Shown here in pieces: positions 1-11,375 of a stretch of DNA of 64,000 nt; position 1 is the stretch's first letter; each line of letters opens with the position of its first letter. The notes beneath the pieces were generated by a model. It saw only the letters and a program-made list of their open reading frames with translations, ran no database searches and had not been told where the DNA came from. The DNA comes from Argopecten irradians (lineage: Eukaryota; Mollusca; Bivalvia; Pectinida; Pectinidae). The stretch is from the NCBI RefSeq assembly GCF_041381155.1, contig NC_091149.1, forward strand, positions 10,246,609 through 10,310,608, read 5' to 3'. Position numbers and translations under genes: made by a program.

Positions 1-522
1 CTGTTAATCGGGATTCGCCAATCCCTCCTGATTCTTCTCGACACGGTCTAGTGATTTCTTCCTTGTCAGCAGTAGGCTTTTCATGTTTAGGCTGATCTTG
101 TTCTAATGAAGTGATTTTGTCTTCGAGAGTTACGATTTTCTCTTCAAGTGAAACAGTTTTCTCTTGAAGAAATTTAACTTCTCCTTCGAGAGTAGAAGAT
201 TTCTCTGCAAGTCGGATATTTTCCTTTTGGAGGGCCTCTGTATATTGCAAAACGTAAAATTTACAGATTATGTTATTTACATATAAGCATGACGAGACAT
301 TTAGTATAAACCGACTGGTATCAAAACGAAAATAAATATGAAATAATTCCAGTAAACATGGTGTTTTATGTTACCTATTTGAGCCTCGTGTTTTAGCAGG
401 ATACGTTGGACCTGAAGCAACACTGGATCAGTAGACCCATCTCCAACCATAGAAGGACTGGCTAGACCAAACGACACATCCAGTATTAGGATGCACGCCG
501 TTAACACAAACCACTGTGCCAT
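1..522 (-). CDS. C1q-domain secreted protein, second tandem copy (5' part only; cut by window edge)
   Basis: This is the 5' part of a second C1q-family gene reading off the left edge. Exon 1 (522 down to 375, 148 nt) starts at ATG 522 and encodes a signal peptide beginning MAQWFVLTACILILDVSFG. Its donor is GTAACA and it ends in phase 1. Exon 2 (237 down to 1, incomplete) encodes a coiled coil of repeated Leu/Glu/Lys heptads such as VSLEEKIVTLEDKI. Positions 1-654 match 2000-2653 essentially base for base, including the intron and about 130 bases upstream of the ATG. The C1q exon itself would lie outside the window. C1q-domain proteins in bivalves are secreted pattern-recognition or lectin-like proteins. 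That role is inferred from the paralogue next door, because no C1q domain is visible in this copy. Confidence 0.8.
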
Positions 523-654
523 GTTCACAAATATCGTCTGGAATGATTCCGATTAAATCAACACGTACATGAAGAATAAGATAAGGCCTGACCTTAGTTT
601 TACATAGACAAACATTCTTGCTTAGAGATAAGGGGACAATGTAATGGCCTTTCA

Positions 655-1273
655 TTTTTATCATCAATTTTTAATGATGTTGGTGCTCTTTTATAAATAC
701 ATGTATGTATGATTTCAATACAGTCAAAATATGCTGTTAATTTTAATTTTTCTATGAATTGTGTTATAAGTTCCGTTAAGCTTTTTAAAATAATGACTTA
801 TGTATGAGGTTTGAGTATACTTACAAGAAGTAATGAAAATGATAAAACACTGTATAATATGCCAAATATTATATTAGTGTTTTGTTGATGAAATATCTAG
901 CATTTCCATCCGACACAGAGTAATATTAAATGTTATAATGCTCATTTATTTTCAACAGCATACACGGTAGCAATTTCTTCAGTTTGCTTTAAGGAGCATG
1001 TGATTTGGTTCGGCTTATTACATTTAATAAGCATACAATTTGGTATTATTAGGTTTGACGAGCACACAAAAAGATCCTGGCTGATAATAGGACGTAAATA
1101 CAATAAACCAAATTAAATAGGTTGTTTGGTACTACATAAAGACATACCACAAACTCTGAACAATAACTTTGCTATTTATTGATACATTTTTTGTTTACCT
1201 CCAAAGACATACAATTGATGTTACATCGTACATGGAATATAAAAAAATGCACTGGGAGGTGTTGTTATATATC
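655..1273. other. spacer between the tandem C1q genes
   Basis: This holds the 3' untranslated part of the complete C1q gene (roughly 1130-1273; similar sequence recurs beyond the C1q pseudogene at 4610-4695) and AT-rich DNA. At 1066-1105 there is a short fragment matching the 3' tail of the dispersed repeats described elsewhere (TCCTGGCTGATAATAGGACG). I see no other gene. Confidence 0.6.
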
Positions 1274-2521
1274 TTATTGCAGACGAAATCCGTTAAACAT
1301 CGTAAGCGTTTTTTGGATATCGGCTCCGCCTTTGTGTGCCGTTACTCGTACCCAAACTGAGTCACCAGGAACAAGCATTGTTATCGCCGAGGCTGAGCTT
1401 GTGGAAGCATAGTCAGCGTCTGCACTCCTGATTGTTCCTATGACCTCGCCATTACGAACCAATTCTGTAACGATGTAATGATTACTATTCGTGGAGATCG
1501 TCCATGAAAACTTGTAAACGCCAACTTCAGGACAGATAAACACGCTCGTCTGAGAATTGAAGTGAGAACCGATGTTTGTAACAGTTTTATTAAAATCCAC
1601 GACGTGGTGGTTACCTGGATCTGTTACGGTGTGTGTGAGAATGGCGTGGAAAGCTATTACACTGTCAGTGCTGGTGTCTACAAAATAAATTTGAAGTTAG
1701 GTGATATGAATTTACATGAATTTTTAGATTTTGCATTTGACGTGCAGAGACTTAGAAAGGATCATCTTGATGTATAAGTGTATTAGGAAGACAACTTTAA
1801 CGACAGGTATCTATATATCATTATATGAACTTAAAATAAAGAAAAATACCTTTTATCAGAAATGGTGGACAATTTCCAAATCTCAACATAGAGAAAACAG
1901 GAAACATTCATCGAGGACATATAACAAAAATCAAATACAGTGTTTGGAACTAATATACCATTGACTTACCGACACGTTTACTTATTTTCTTGACACCATC
2001 TGTTAATCGGGATTCGCCAATCCCTCCTGATTCTTCTCGACACGGTCTAGTGATTTCTTCCTTGTCAGCAGTAGGCTTTTCATGTTTAGGCTGATCTTGT
2101 TCTAATGAAGTGATTTTGTCTTCGAGAGTTACGATTTTCTCTTCAAGTGAAACAGTTTTCTCTTGAAGAAATTTAACTTCTCCTTCGAGAGTAGAAGATT
2201 TCTCTGCAAGTCGGATATTTTCCTTTTGGAGGGCCTCTGTATATTGCAAAACGTAAAATTTACAGATTATGTTATTTACATATAAGCATGACGAGACATT
2301 TAGTATAAACCGACTGGTATCAAAACGAAAATAAATATGAAATAATTCCAGTAAACATGGTGTTTTATGTTACCTATTTGAGCCTCGTGTTTTAGCAGGA
2401 TACGTTGGACCTGAAGCAACACTGGATCAGTAGACCCATCTCCAACCATAGAAGGACTGGCTAGACCAAACGACACATCCAGTATTAGGATGCACGCCGT
2501 TAACACAAACCACTGTGCCAT
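1274..2521 (-). CDS. C1q-domain secreted protein (signal peptide, coiled coil, C1q), 3 exons
   Basis: Three exons join in frame with phase-1 junctions: 2521-2374 (148 nt), 2236-1970 (267 nt) and 1677-1274 (404 nt), giving 272 residues. All splice sites fit GT/AG. Exon 1 carries an N-terminal hydrophobic signal peptide (about residues 1-22). Exon 2 is a charged coiled coil (about residues 50-105) with a Lys/Glu-rich tail. Exon 3 is a full C1q domain: it opens with IAFHAILTHTV, has the core VFICPEVGVYKFSWTI, and ends ITMLVPGDSVWV then FNGFRLQ. There is no collagen repeat, so this is the C1q-like (ghC1q/C1qDC) type that is expanded in bivalves and usually secreted as trimers that bind microbial or damaged-self ligands. 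The coiled coil probably drives oligomerisation. The ATG at 2521 is chosen because it directly precedes the signal peptide. The ligand cannot be told. Confidence 0.88.
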
Positions 2522-2683
2522 GTTCACAAATATCGTCTGGAATGATTCCGATTAAATCAACACGTACATGAAGAATAAGATAAGGCCTGACCTTAGTTTT
2601 ACATAGACAAACATTCTTGCTTAGAGATAAGGGGACAATGTAATGGCCTTTCATGACACAATATCATCGGTTTGTTTAAAGTT

Positions 2684-2940
2684 CCGTTCTATCTAACAGT
2701 TAGGGTACTGTATGGACGGTCTCCCATGCATGTATGCGGTGTGTTTCGTGTATGGAGAGCGGTATATTTGTCTTGTGTGACAAGGAACTCTTGCTTTGAT
2801 ATGGTGCGATCTCACTGGAACATAGCGCCGAAGACACCAAACAACACTTCCCGCCCGGTCACATTATACTGATTACAAACTAGTCGTCCGACTCCCGTTA
2901 TAAGCCATGTGCTAGGAGGGTCAGACATGCACCCCCCAAA
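2684..2940 (-). repeat. dispersed repeat with SINE-type 3' tail, decayed copy
   Basis: Markers of the family are present in order: GGACGGTCTCCCATGCATG, the GCCGAAGACACCAAACAAC block, then CCGGTCACATTATACTGA and a degraded CAGTCGTCC block. Orientation is set by the tail, which lies at the left, so the element reads on the minus strand. No protein is coded. It lies just upstream of the complete C1q gene. Confidence 0.7.
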
Positions 2941-3008
2941 CCTCGGAACCAATATTTTTTCTTAACCCTTATGACCCACTGATCACAAATCAAAATGTTA
3001 ACATTGCA

Positions 3009-3465
3009 TAAGTTGGGATGAACTTCCGGTTATGACCTCATCAAGATGGCCGCCATCTCGAACTTCACTAAAAAATGAAAAATAGCCATAGCATTGATAT
3101 TTTTCAACCGAAGTAGACAAATGAGGTATCGAAAAGACCACAATAGAAATGCTATTACATATCAGGACCAAATAATCCAATATATGTAGTAATTTTTACG
3201 CAGGAAATGAAAAATCGGATTTTAAACTCAAAAATGTTTAATTTCTAGCAAATTTTTCATATTTGGAATGACGCAGCAAAAATGTTTTCCAACAGCAAAC
3301 TATTATTTCTAATCAGTTTTTACCACATATCAATCGGATGAAACAACAACAACAACAACAACAAAAACCAATGTTAACAAAGTTCCGGTTATTACGTCAT
3401 CAAAATGGCAGTCATCTCGAATTTCACTAAAAATTGAAATATAGTCATAACATTGACATTTTGGT
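3009..3465. repeat. diverged direct repeat, two copies about 365 bp apart
   Basis: A segment of roughly 90-100 bp at 3009-3110 (ACTTCCGGTTATGACCTCAT, then AAGATGGCCGCCATCTCGAA) recurs in the same orientation at 3379-3465 (AGTTCCGGTTATTACGTCAT, then AAAATGGCAGTCATCTCGAA). A short CAA microsatellite at 3345-3365 lies between them. No coding content is seen. This may be an internally duplicated non-autonomous element. Confidence 0.6.
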
Positions 3466-4214
3466 TGGAACAACACTTGGTAATGTAGTGCCACATCAGC
3501 TTATCAACACTGAAGATGGCGCTCTGGCTTTCGACGAGTTTGATACTGATATCTCGATTACTCTAATTTGGACTACCATCTACCAGACATGCCGAGTCTC
3601 TTAAGTGGATAGATCAGTGAGATAGCACGCGCCATAATAATGATTATCATCAAGAACCGGTGAAAGAAACATGTGACATTGAAGTAACAATCTGACATTT
3701 TGTTTATGCTGTGCATAGGAAATTAACAATGAATGTGCTCATTTTCAAAGACACAAACGTTTTGTAACTGTTGATTATACTAACGTAAACACAGGATTAG
3801 CTTAGGTTACATTTGTTACGCTATCAGTAGGTGTTGTGCTGTAATAGTTATTTTTGAGACGCTGCAAATCTCAAAAATTCAAACATGAAAATGGATTATG
3901 TTAAACTGTGACTTGTCCCACATAGATATTCTGTCAACTTTACATTATTTTTTTCTATTTATAAATCGTCAATAGTCAATGTTCTTTTAAAGGAAATTAT
4001 AATAAACCAGGAAACACTAGTGTCAGAAAAATAGCATATGCCCATTATACGCACCCGATTATGTTTTTAAACCTAATGAGGGTATATCAATAATTCTCTC
4101 TTTCATTTTTATTTATTTTTGATTTTGTTGTTGTTTTTACTGATTGTACCTACAGCCTCCATTGGATGATATCATACAAGGTGACTTGATCTTAATCTTC
4201 TCTTCTACCAATCA

Positions 4215-4535
4215 AATTTCGTTCTTCTTAACGCCTCCCTTGACATCACCTGAGTTTTGGCATTCGATTGAACGTTCGCACCTGGGTTCTATTCCCCTGG
4301 TCGAGACATACCATAATCTATAAAAGTGATGGTAATTTCTACTTCTGCTTAGCTCTCAGCATAAAGGCAGCTTGACGACTGGTTTGCTCGTTGCTAGTAT
4401 AATGTGACCAGGTGGGGTGTGTTGATTGGTGTCTTTCGGCGGCAAGCTTCAGTGAAATAGTACTGTAATAAGGGCGAAAGTACAACTATACAAGAAGACA
4501 CATCACATACATACTACAGACGTAAGGATAACAAA
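4215..4535 (+). repeat. dispersed repeat with SINE-type 3' tail, diverged copy
   Basis: The order of blocks matches the better copies at 18470 and 20200: a CGCCTCCCTTGACATCACCT start, GGTCGAGACATACCATAATC, CTATAAAAGTGATGG, GTATAATGTGACCAGGTGGG, TTCGGCGGCAAGCTTCAGTG and TATACAAGAAGACA. The final tail is degraded (near 4520). No reading frame is conserved between copies. Confidence 0.7.
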
Positions 4536-4695
4536 CAAAACCAGACAATTAGATTTAATATTTTGCTTTTTAGGGTTTAAAGAGGATACAAACAAGTTTT
4601 TTGACATACATACTTTTGGTACTACATTATAAAATACCACAGACACTAAACATCGATTTTGGTTTCAACATTTATTTAAGGTTTTGTTATTTCAC

Positions 4696-5040
4696 TTAGC
4701 ACAGACGAAATCCGTTAAACATGATATGCGTATCGTGGATACCGCCTCCATCACTTTGAGCCTGTGGTATCTAATTATTTGTCTCTACTGATGCTTGTCC
4801 CTATGACCAAGCCTTTACGAAACAATTCTGTAACGATGTGATGATCACTAGTCTTGGTTATCATCCAAGAAAACTTGTAAACGCCAATTTCTTGACAGAT
4901 AAACACGCCAGTTTGAAAATTGAAGTGAGAGCCGGTATTTGTAATGATTTTGTCAAACTGAACGATATGATTGGTACCTAGATATGTTATGGTCTGTATA
5001 AGTATGGCATTGAATGCTATTATACTTTCAGTAGTGGTGT
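4696..5040 (-). pseudogene. decayed C1q exon 3 (third C1q locus)
   Basis: The minus strand keeps an intact-looking acceptor (TGTTACAG at 5041) followed by a C1q exon that translates as IIAFNAILIQTI, then FICQEIGVYKFSW and HHIVTELFRKG. About 60 bp is missing from the second half compared with the complete gene, and an in-frame stop follows soon after RKGLVIGTS. The end FRLC-stop is recognisable at 4696. Flanking DNA on both sides is homologous to the complete gene: the 3' UTR at 4610-4695, and intron sequence at 5041-5150 and 5615-5690. So this was once a whole duplicated locus. No exon 1 or 2 was found to the right. Two MITE-like insertions sit in its former intron. Confidence 0.8.
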
Positions 5041-5198
5041 CTGTAACACAAAGTTTAATGCTAGGTTTAATGAATTTACATTGAATTAATAGAAATCCAT
5101 TTCATGAGAAGGGGCTTAGAAAGGATCATCGTGGTGATTTTTTCTATATTATATTAATTCAACTGAACCAATAGGGATCTATACATTATTATTTAAAT

Positions 5199-5575
5199 AT
5201 TGATGTCACTATTTTTTAATTTATCGGGGTATGAAAAAAAATTGTTTACAAACTGTGTGAATCCGCGTAGCGGATTCTCACAAAAGTTTGCAAACATTTT
5301 TTTTCATACCCCGATAAAATTAAAAAATAGTGACATCAATACTTATAATTAATTGTATACTCTATTTGATAAAATATGAAGTATGTTTAAATGTAACGTT
5401 ATAATGGTTTTTCAAGGGATTCTTTTTTCCGAATCAATACGCAACGCAATGTCTCTATTGTGACGTCACGATAACGTCGGGGTTTCGCGCCATTCTAGGA
5501 TTTTTTTTTTCATAGTGGTATGCAAAAAAATATTGGCCAATCAGAAAGCCAGATTTGGTATGAAAACAAAGAAAA
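5199..5575. mobile_element. palindrome-bearing MITE-like repeat, copy 1
   Basis: Positions 5199-5340 form a near-perfect palindrome (arms about 68 nt, starting ATTGATGTCACTATTTTTTA, centre near ATCCGCGTAGCGGAT). The right-hand body (CTCTATTGTGACGTCACGAT, GGTTTCGCGCCATTCTAGGA, GGCCAATCAGA, GGTATGAAAACAAA) recurs at 49797-50175. It was inserted into the intron of the C1q pseudogene. It codes for nothing. Confidence 0.75.
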
Positions 5576-5812
5576 AATAATTATATCGACTTTAACAAAA
5601 GAAAAGAGAAATTTTTTTTATCATAAATGGCCAGCAATTTTTATGAATCTCAACATATAGGGAAATCCAAGGAATCAGTGTTTAAAAAAATATGAATAAA
5701 AATATATAACATTTACACATTTTCTGTTTATTAGGATTAAAGTCCCAATATGTTTTTTATGATTGTTCTGTAACTAAACATGGATGATCCTTATGAATTT
5801 ATCTTTACTTAA

Positions 5813-6169
5813 AGATGCTCCACCGCTGACAAATAGTAATTTTTCTCTTACAAGAACAGGATCAGACGATTTAGTATCTTTCTTCACTTATAAAAATTAC
5901 TTAATTTACACCAATACCACCATTGAAATGTTTAAGCTGCTAATTTTACTTCAAGATAAAAATATTAAAAATAATTAATTACATCCCGTGAAAATTCCGT
6001 AGCACTATGTCCTATATGGAATGCAGTATTAATTGCGCATGCACCGAAAGCACAATAAATAATTTTTAATAATTTTTTTGTGTTAATTAGACATATATAT
6101 ACACGATTAAATACCAATAATTGTTCAAATGAAGGGTATCATTTATGCTCTGTCGGCGGTGGAGCATCT
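5813..6169. mobile_element. TTAA-flanked MITE, AGATGCTCCACC family, copy 1 (357 bp)
   Basis: The terminal inverted repeat is AGATGCTCCACCGC at the left and GCGGTGGAGCATCT at the right, directly flanked by TTAA at 5809-5812 and 6170-6173. A TTAA target duplication fits piggyBac- or Kolobok-type transposases. The interior is AT-rich and non-coding. Related copies lie at 50801, 52779 and 61141. Confidence 0.85.
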
Positions 6170-6173
6170 TTAA

Positions 6174-7045
6174 TTTTTTTTAAATATGCACAGTTTCGAC
6201 AAAAATATACATTGAAAATACAATAAATGTATATATATATAAATAGAACACGTAAATGTGCATGTCTGAAAATAGCCTATATGCCTGTACGTACCCGGAT
6301 GATCACCAGGTAAATCCCAGCGACACCACGGGGAAATTTGTTTATAATTTTTCAATGTTTGACAATGTTCATCTTTATAAAACTGGTTCTTCTTTCCAAA
6401 ATAAAATATATATACTATTTCAGGTAGATTTATATACTCCATTCTGATGACTTTAAACACGCACCTGTACCTAAAAACTACAAAAGAGCAAAGAATCACT
6501 AAGTAGAGAATACCCCTCAGTTGCCTCAAATCGAGCTCGTGTTCTGGTTTTTCGCTTTACCAGTATAGAATGCATTGTATGGTCTCGTGCAAAACTGTTT
6601 TTTTTTGCATAATACTTGCTTATTTCTAAGTAAGTGTTCCCTTACAGTTTCCATATGCCCAATCTCTGATAATTGTTTTTAAAAGTTTTAATTCGATTTT
6701 AATTAATGCTTATAAACCCATTTATAAAAAAGCCGAAAATAAGATGACATTGCATTAGCGTCGTCTGTCAACATCTACCAGTTGACATACATACATGTTC
6801 CTAGGGTCAAAGGTTATACAGAGTGGCCCTCATGTGTGATTTTACCCACGTGTGGACTGTGGCGCCAACAGGACGTAAATAACGGAATATCCTGGTATTC
6901 TCCCATCATTGCTACAATCCTGATTAACTACGACATGTTTCAGTAAGAAATATCGCCATAAGGTTATCAACTCTATCATTTGGCAAAATTTTGTATTTTT
7001 ACGATTAAAATATTACGTAAACATAATAGGACTTCAACGTCCTAT
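6174..7045. other. non-genic stretch
   Basis: AT-rich sequence with no convincing exon, RNA gene or repeat structure on either strand. The open frames here are short, lack plausible composition and have no paralogue in the window. Confidence 0.5.
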
Positions 7046-7061
7046 TAAGGGCTATTGGACG

Positions 7062-8395
7062 ATACTATCGCCATTTTGGAGGCTGTAAAATTTCTTTTAT
7101 GAAACAAGCAATAAACTGCATGAAATGCTTTTATATTTGCCTCATTTCAATAAAAACATATAAAAAGGTTTGAATGCAACATTTAAAAAAAAAAACTTTG
7201 ACACAACAAAAACTTATCTTTTGTCGGTGTTCAAAAAAATAAATGTTTGAAATTTGTCATATTATTAAAATAATCCGAACAAACATACTTCTATGTACGT
7301 TCTTCGATGATATGGCTATACGTATTTACCGAGTTTTGTTAAAAAAAATTGTATAACACCTACTTATCGATGTGGCGTTAACGATATTTCGGCCGGAACA
7401 AACACTAATGTAACACAAAAATTATACAAATGTCGAACATAAACTTTGGCATATATAATAATGATTATCCTCTGATACAAAATATCGCAAACACTCGGTA
7501 ATCAACCCATGTGTGTATCCACAGCAACATCTCTGTTTCCGACATGCTGTCTACTTTCACCTCTGGTCGCCATCTTGTCGTTTATGTCAGTAGAAATATC
7601 ATTGCGCATGTGTGTCTTTGGGGTGAAACATCGGGTGAAACGACTTTTTTACAGTCTATGTTTTATTTGTGTGATATATTTATTCATATGTGTTAATAGT
7701 TCATGGTACCGACAACACAAAAGTTTGTTTTTGCGGTGGCGTAGGGGGCCAACACTTCACCAACTTCCGGTTTATATACCTTTTGGATTTAATATCATCA
7801 CGAAGTGTATTTTTTGGATAATTACAGTTGAAGAGGAAGGCATACTTTGATGATGTTGGTGACTCTGGTATATTAGTCTATTTTACATCGACAACAGACG
7901 CAATCGCATGTCATCTGTTTCCAGTATACTGGATTCCATGTCCACATAGTCGTCAATAAAGACAAAACTGACAAGTAAGTTGTTTACATTCACTTGGGTG
8001 CATCGAAGGTAATAATATTACTTTTCGGTAAGTGAACAAAGGATATTTTCATGTTTTTGCCTACATATTATTTAAATAAGTATGTCAATACTACTATAGT
8101 TTTTAGTTTTGTATTTATATTTTTGAAATTTATGAATTTCTACTTGCTATTTACCCTAAATGGCCCCATGCACGTCAACTCATGAAACAAGTATATAGTG
8201 TAGGGGCATTACAGAAGCGCATAGGGAACCAAACAGTCGTGTCACAATATTTCCTTATGGCTTACGGAACTGGTGATGTATTTCAACTGAATTTTATGCA
8301 TTGTTTATATTAATTATTCATGGACAGATATGTACCAACATGACTCTGTATTATAGTGAATTTTAGAGACATTCAGAATATTTGAAAATTTGAAA
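7062..8395 (+). other. 5' region of the transposon relic
   Basis: No conserved coding frame is seen before ATG 8396. A consensus-like splice donor (ACAAGTAAGT, near 7971) and an acceptor-like TTCATGGACAG (near 8325) could mark a 5' untranslated intron, but only by inspection. Short open frames around 7510-7850 overlap each other and have no recognisable content. Confidence 0.35.
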
Positions 8396-11220
8396 ATGGG
8401 AAGACGAGCCAAAAAAAGACCGACAAAATTTAATTCATGTCGTGGAAGTCATACATATGCCAACAAGCGTCGCTATTCAAAACATGCTCAGCTGCTTCAA
8501 GAACAATTGCTTACTATTATTAAAAATGTAGAAAGAAAGAAAGGTGAAGCCATATAAAATTGTCCCTCAGTATTGTGAATTCTGATGGAAAATCGCATGT
8601 GAAAATTATTTTGAAGCGTTTGACATTATGTAACACCTTGAAATTTCGAAATTCTAAAAACACTAATACTTCTTCATTAAAATTTATATGTACTCCTGCA
8701 AAGAAAGTGCCAGTAACAGGATATCGTTTCACTGATGTTGACATAATACCAAACTTTGTGAATATCACTAGCAAGCATGCTATATCTTGTACTGAAGCTA
8801 ATACTTTATTAGCAAATGGATAAAATGCGTTTCATATTGTGAGGGAAACCAAGAAGTCTGGGGTTGTTTCCACGTTAGTTGTATCATGTTGTTGTGGTAA
8901 AACCTTCTATTTCAACACTAGTAACCGCCAAACAACTGGAACTCCTTTTCATGATGTCAACCTTAGAGCTGTGTGGGGATCAATGGTCACTGGGAATGGA
9001 TGTTCCCAGATGAATGAGTCATTAGGGACAATTTGGTGTGCCAGGAATGAATCCAAAAATGTATACACATATTGAGAATCATATCGGTAACTTGTGGCTA
9101 AAATGTTTAGAAAGTGACATGGATTTAGCGAATGCCGAGGAGAAACAGTTAGCTATTGAAAGGGGTGACTTTTATAACGGCGTTCCATCTATTACTGTTG
9201 TGTGTGATGGCGGATGGTCTAAGAGGAGCCACCGCCACACGTATAATGCTCTAGGAGGTGTTGGTGTTATTTTCGGTGCTGACACTGGGAAACTTTATAT
9301 ATAGGTGTTAGGAATCGCCATTGCCATATATGTACGATTGCTGAATCTCGACAGACAGACCCTCCGGCTCACATCTGCTTCAAAAACTTGGAATTCAGTA
9401 GCCAGGCCATGTAAACTGATATAATTTGTGAGGGCTTTCTACAGGCTGAGACCAAACATGGCCTTCGTTATATGCACGTCATTGGGGATGGTGACAGCTC
9501 TGTATATGCCAATATACAAGAGAAAATTCCGATTTGGGGTCAACATGTAAAAAAGCTGGAATGTGCAAATCATGCATGCAAGTGCTTGCGTTCCAATTTG
9601 GAAAAACTTGTTCAGGACAAACTACAATACAAAGGAAAGGGCAAACTCACCAAACTTGTACGGGTTCGACTAACAACAGCAGTACGCTGTGCAATCAGAA
9701 TGCGGTCTCTTGAAGATGATAAGTCAAAGGCTACCAAGCAGTTGGAGAAAGTTATCAGGAAAACTCCATTTTTCACATTTTTGGCGACCATAGGAATTGT
9801 AGTAACTTCTGCAATGCAGTCACCGGTACGGAGAAGAAGTCACCACATGTGTCCACAGCATCTACATCTGCGTCCTCATCATCTGATCATAGTGAGCTGA
9901 TATCTGTAGAAGCTACAATATCATCAGGATGTTCAACATCTGATACCAATGAAATCATTCAAGACCAACAGGCATTTTGGAAAGAAGGACATGGATGAGT
10001 CTCGTTTTGATGTTTCCTATGAAGTAGACCTGGACACAGATATGATCAGAGATGTCAGCATCTTGTTAGATCGCTTAGCAGTAAAGAGTGACCGTCTCCT
10101 AGGAAACTTCACAACAAATCTTGCGGAAAGCTGGATGTCTATAAGAATGAAGTTCGATGGAGGAAAAGTAGTGAATCGCTACATGTAAGCGAGGTTCTTG
10201 GCATGCAAGGTGTTATGGTGGAGGTTTAAGAAAGAATTTCGGTCCAGCTTGGTCACCACTAGTGTATCAGAGATGTACTGGACGAAAACCTGGAGAAGTG
10301 TTCACTTCCCTCTACAGACAGAGGTCAAATCACCTGCTACGAAGTCTGAAATGCCAATCAAATGCCAGAAACCAAAGCCAGAGCAAGGAAGCGGAAAACC
10401 AAAACAACATCAGTGAGAAATACAAAGAAAGCTCGAAAAGCATATGGAGAGGAGGTCTTGGAGTCTGTTGCTGATGTATCACCAGAGGACCTTAAGGAGC
10501 GGTGTGATGTGTTCTACAAGAAACATGTACAAGTTTCTCATGAAAAAAATAAGGAAATTTATGCATCAACTAAGACAAAAAGCCTCAGCACAACTTGGAA
10601 AGAACAACGTCGCCTTCGAATCACATCATCATCGTCCGGAGAAGTTGTGCGAAAGAATGTGAATCGACCAGTGGTGCCACTTGTGAAGAGGCTTTTGTAC
10701 AGCACTTTTTCTGGGAACAAGTACATTGCATTTGGGATGGCTGAAGAAAAATCATCAATAAAGGAGTACATTCAAAGTGTGATGAAGGTGAAAAGGTGTC
10801 TGTTACACCAGCAGGTCTCCTAGTTGATGTAGCCAACAAATTCCTAGCAGCAAGTACTGATGGATTGGTGAATTACATTGAGACATCGGAATCTGGCCTT
10901 CTTGAAATAAAAAATGTGTTACAAAAAAATCAGCTATCCTTCAAAGAAGCATGTGAGAAACAGTCAGCAGTTTGTTTGGAAATGAAAGGAAACCTCCTAA
11001 ACTAAAAACAACACATGCATATTATATGCAATGTCAAGGACAGATTAATGTGTTCAAGAAAAATGGATAGATTTTGTGGTAAGACGACAAAACCCTCACC
11101 AGCTACATGTAGAACGCATTTTCTGTGACAATGATCTTTGGCACAGATGCATGGTACCAAAACTAAAAGCATTTTACTTTTCATCAGTGCTTCCAAGCCT
11201 TGGGTAATAACCATTATTAT
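8396..11220 (+). pseudogene. Mutator-like DDE transposase fused to YqaJ-type exonuclease, decayed
   Basis: The reading begins at ATG 8396 (MGRRAKKRPTKFNSCRG; basic N-terminus). A DDE core follows: CDGGWSKRSHRHTYNALGGV at 9209-9268 (first Asp), YMHVIGDGDSSV at 9469-9504 (second Asp), then CANHACKC, and TTNLAESWMSIRMKFDGGK at about 10112-10169 (likely catalytic Glu). After a basic linker comes a YqaJ/PD-(D/E)xK nuclease: QRRLRITSSSSGEV, GMAEEKSSIKEY, STDGLV and GLLEIKN (the D...ExK motif), ending with FVVRRQNPHQLHVERIF and AFYFSSVLPSLG near 11205. It is clearly dead. There are in-frame stops at 8555, 8821 and 9412, and frame changes near 9040, 9300, 9770, 9950, 10200, 10350 and 10800. The domain order matches fusion proteins of a transposon lineage seen in aquatic invertebrates. 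That attribution comes from motif recognition, not a search. Confidence 0.82.
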
Positions 11221-11375
11221 CACACAATGTGTAATAATTGAATTGTTAATGTTTCTTTGGCAAATGTTTGTTTTTCTCTTTAACGTGAAAATAATAAATG
11301 TGAATTTTCTGTGGTTAGATTGACCAGCATCATGTTCTATAAATTATTAAAATATGATTGTGTTATTTGTTTCAG

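Noticed and set aside
428-667. Second open frame overlapping C1q exon 1 (also at 2427-2654)
   Set aside because: It is the antisense-neighbour frame of the signal-peptide exon on the same strand. It is present twice only because the block is duplicated, and it lacks splice or domain support.
8560-8823. Separate small genes within the transposase relic
   Set aside because: The short frames line up in order along one transposase-nuclease protein and are fragments of a decayed gene, not independent genes.
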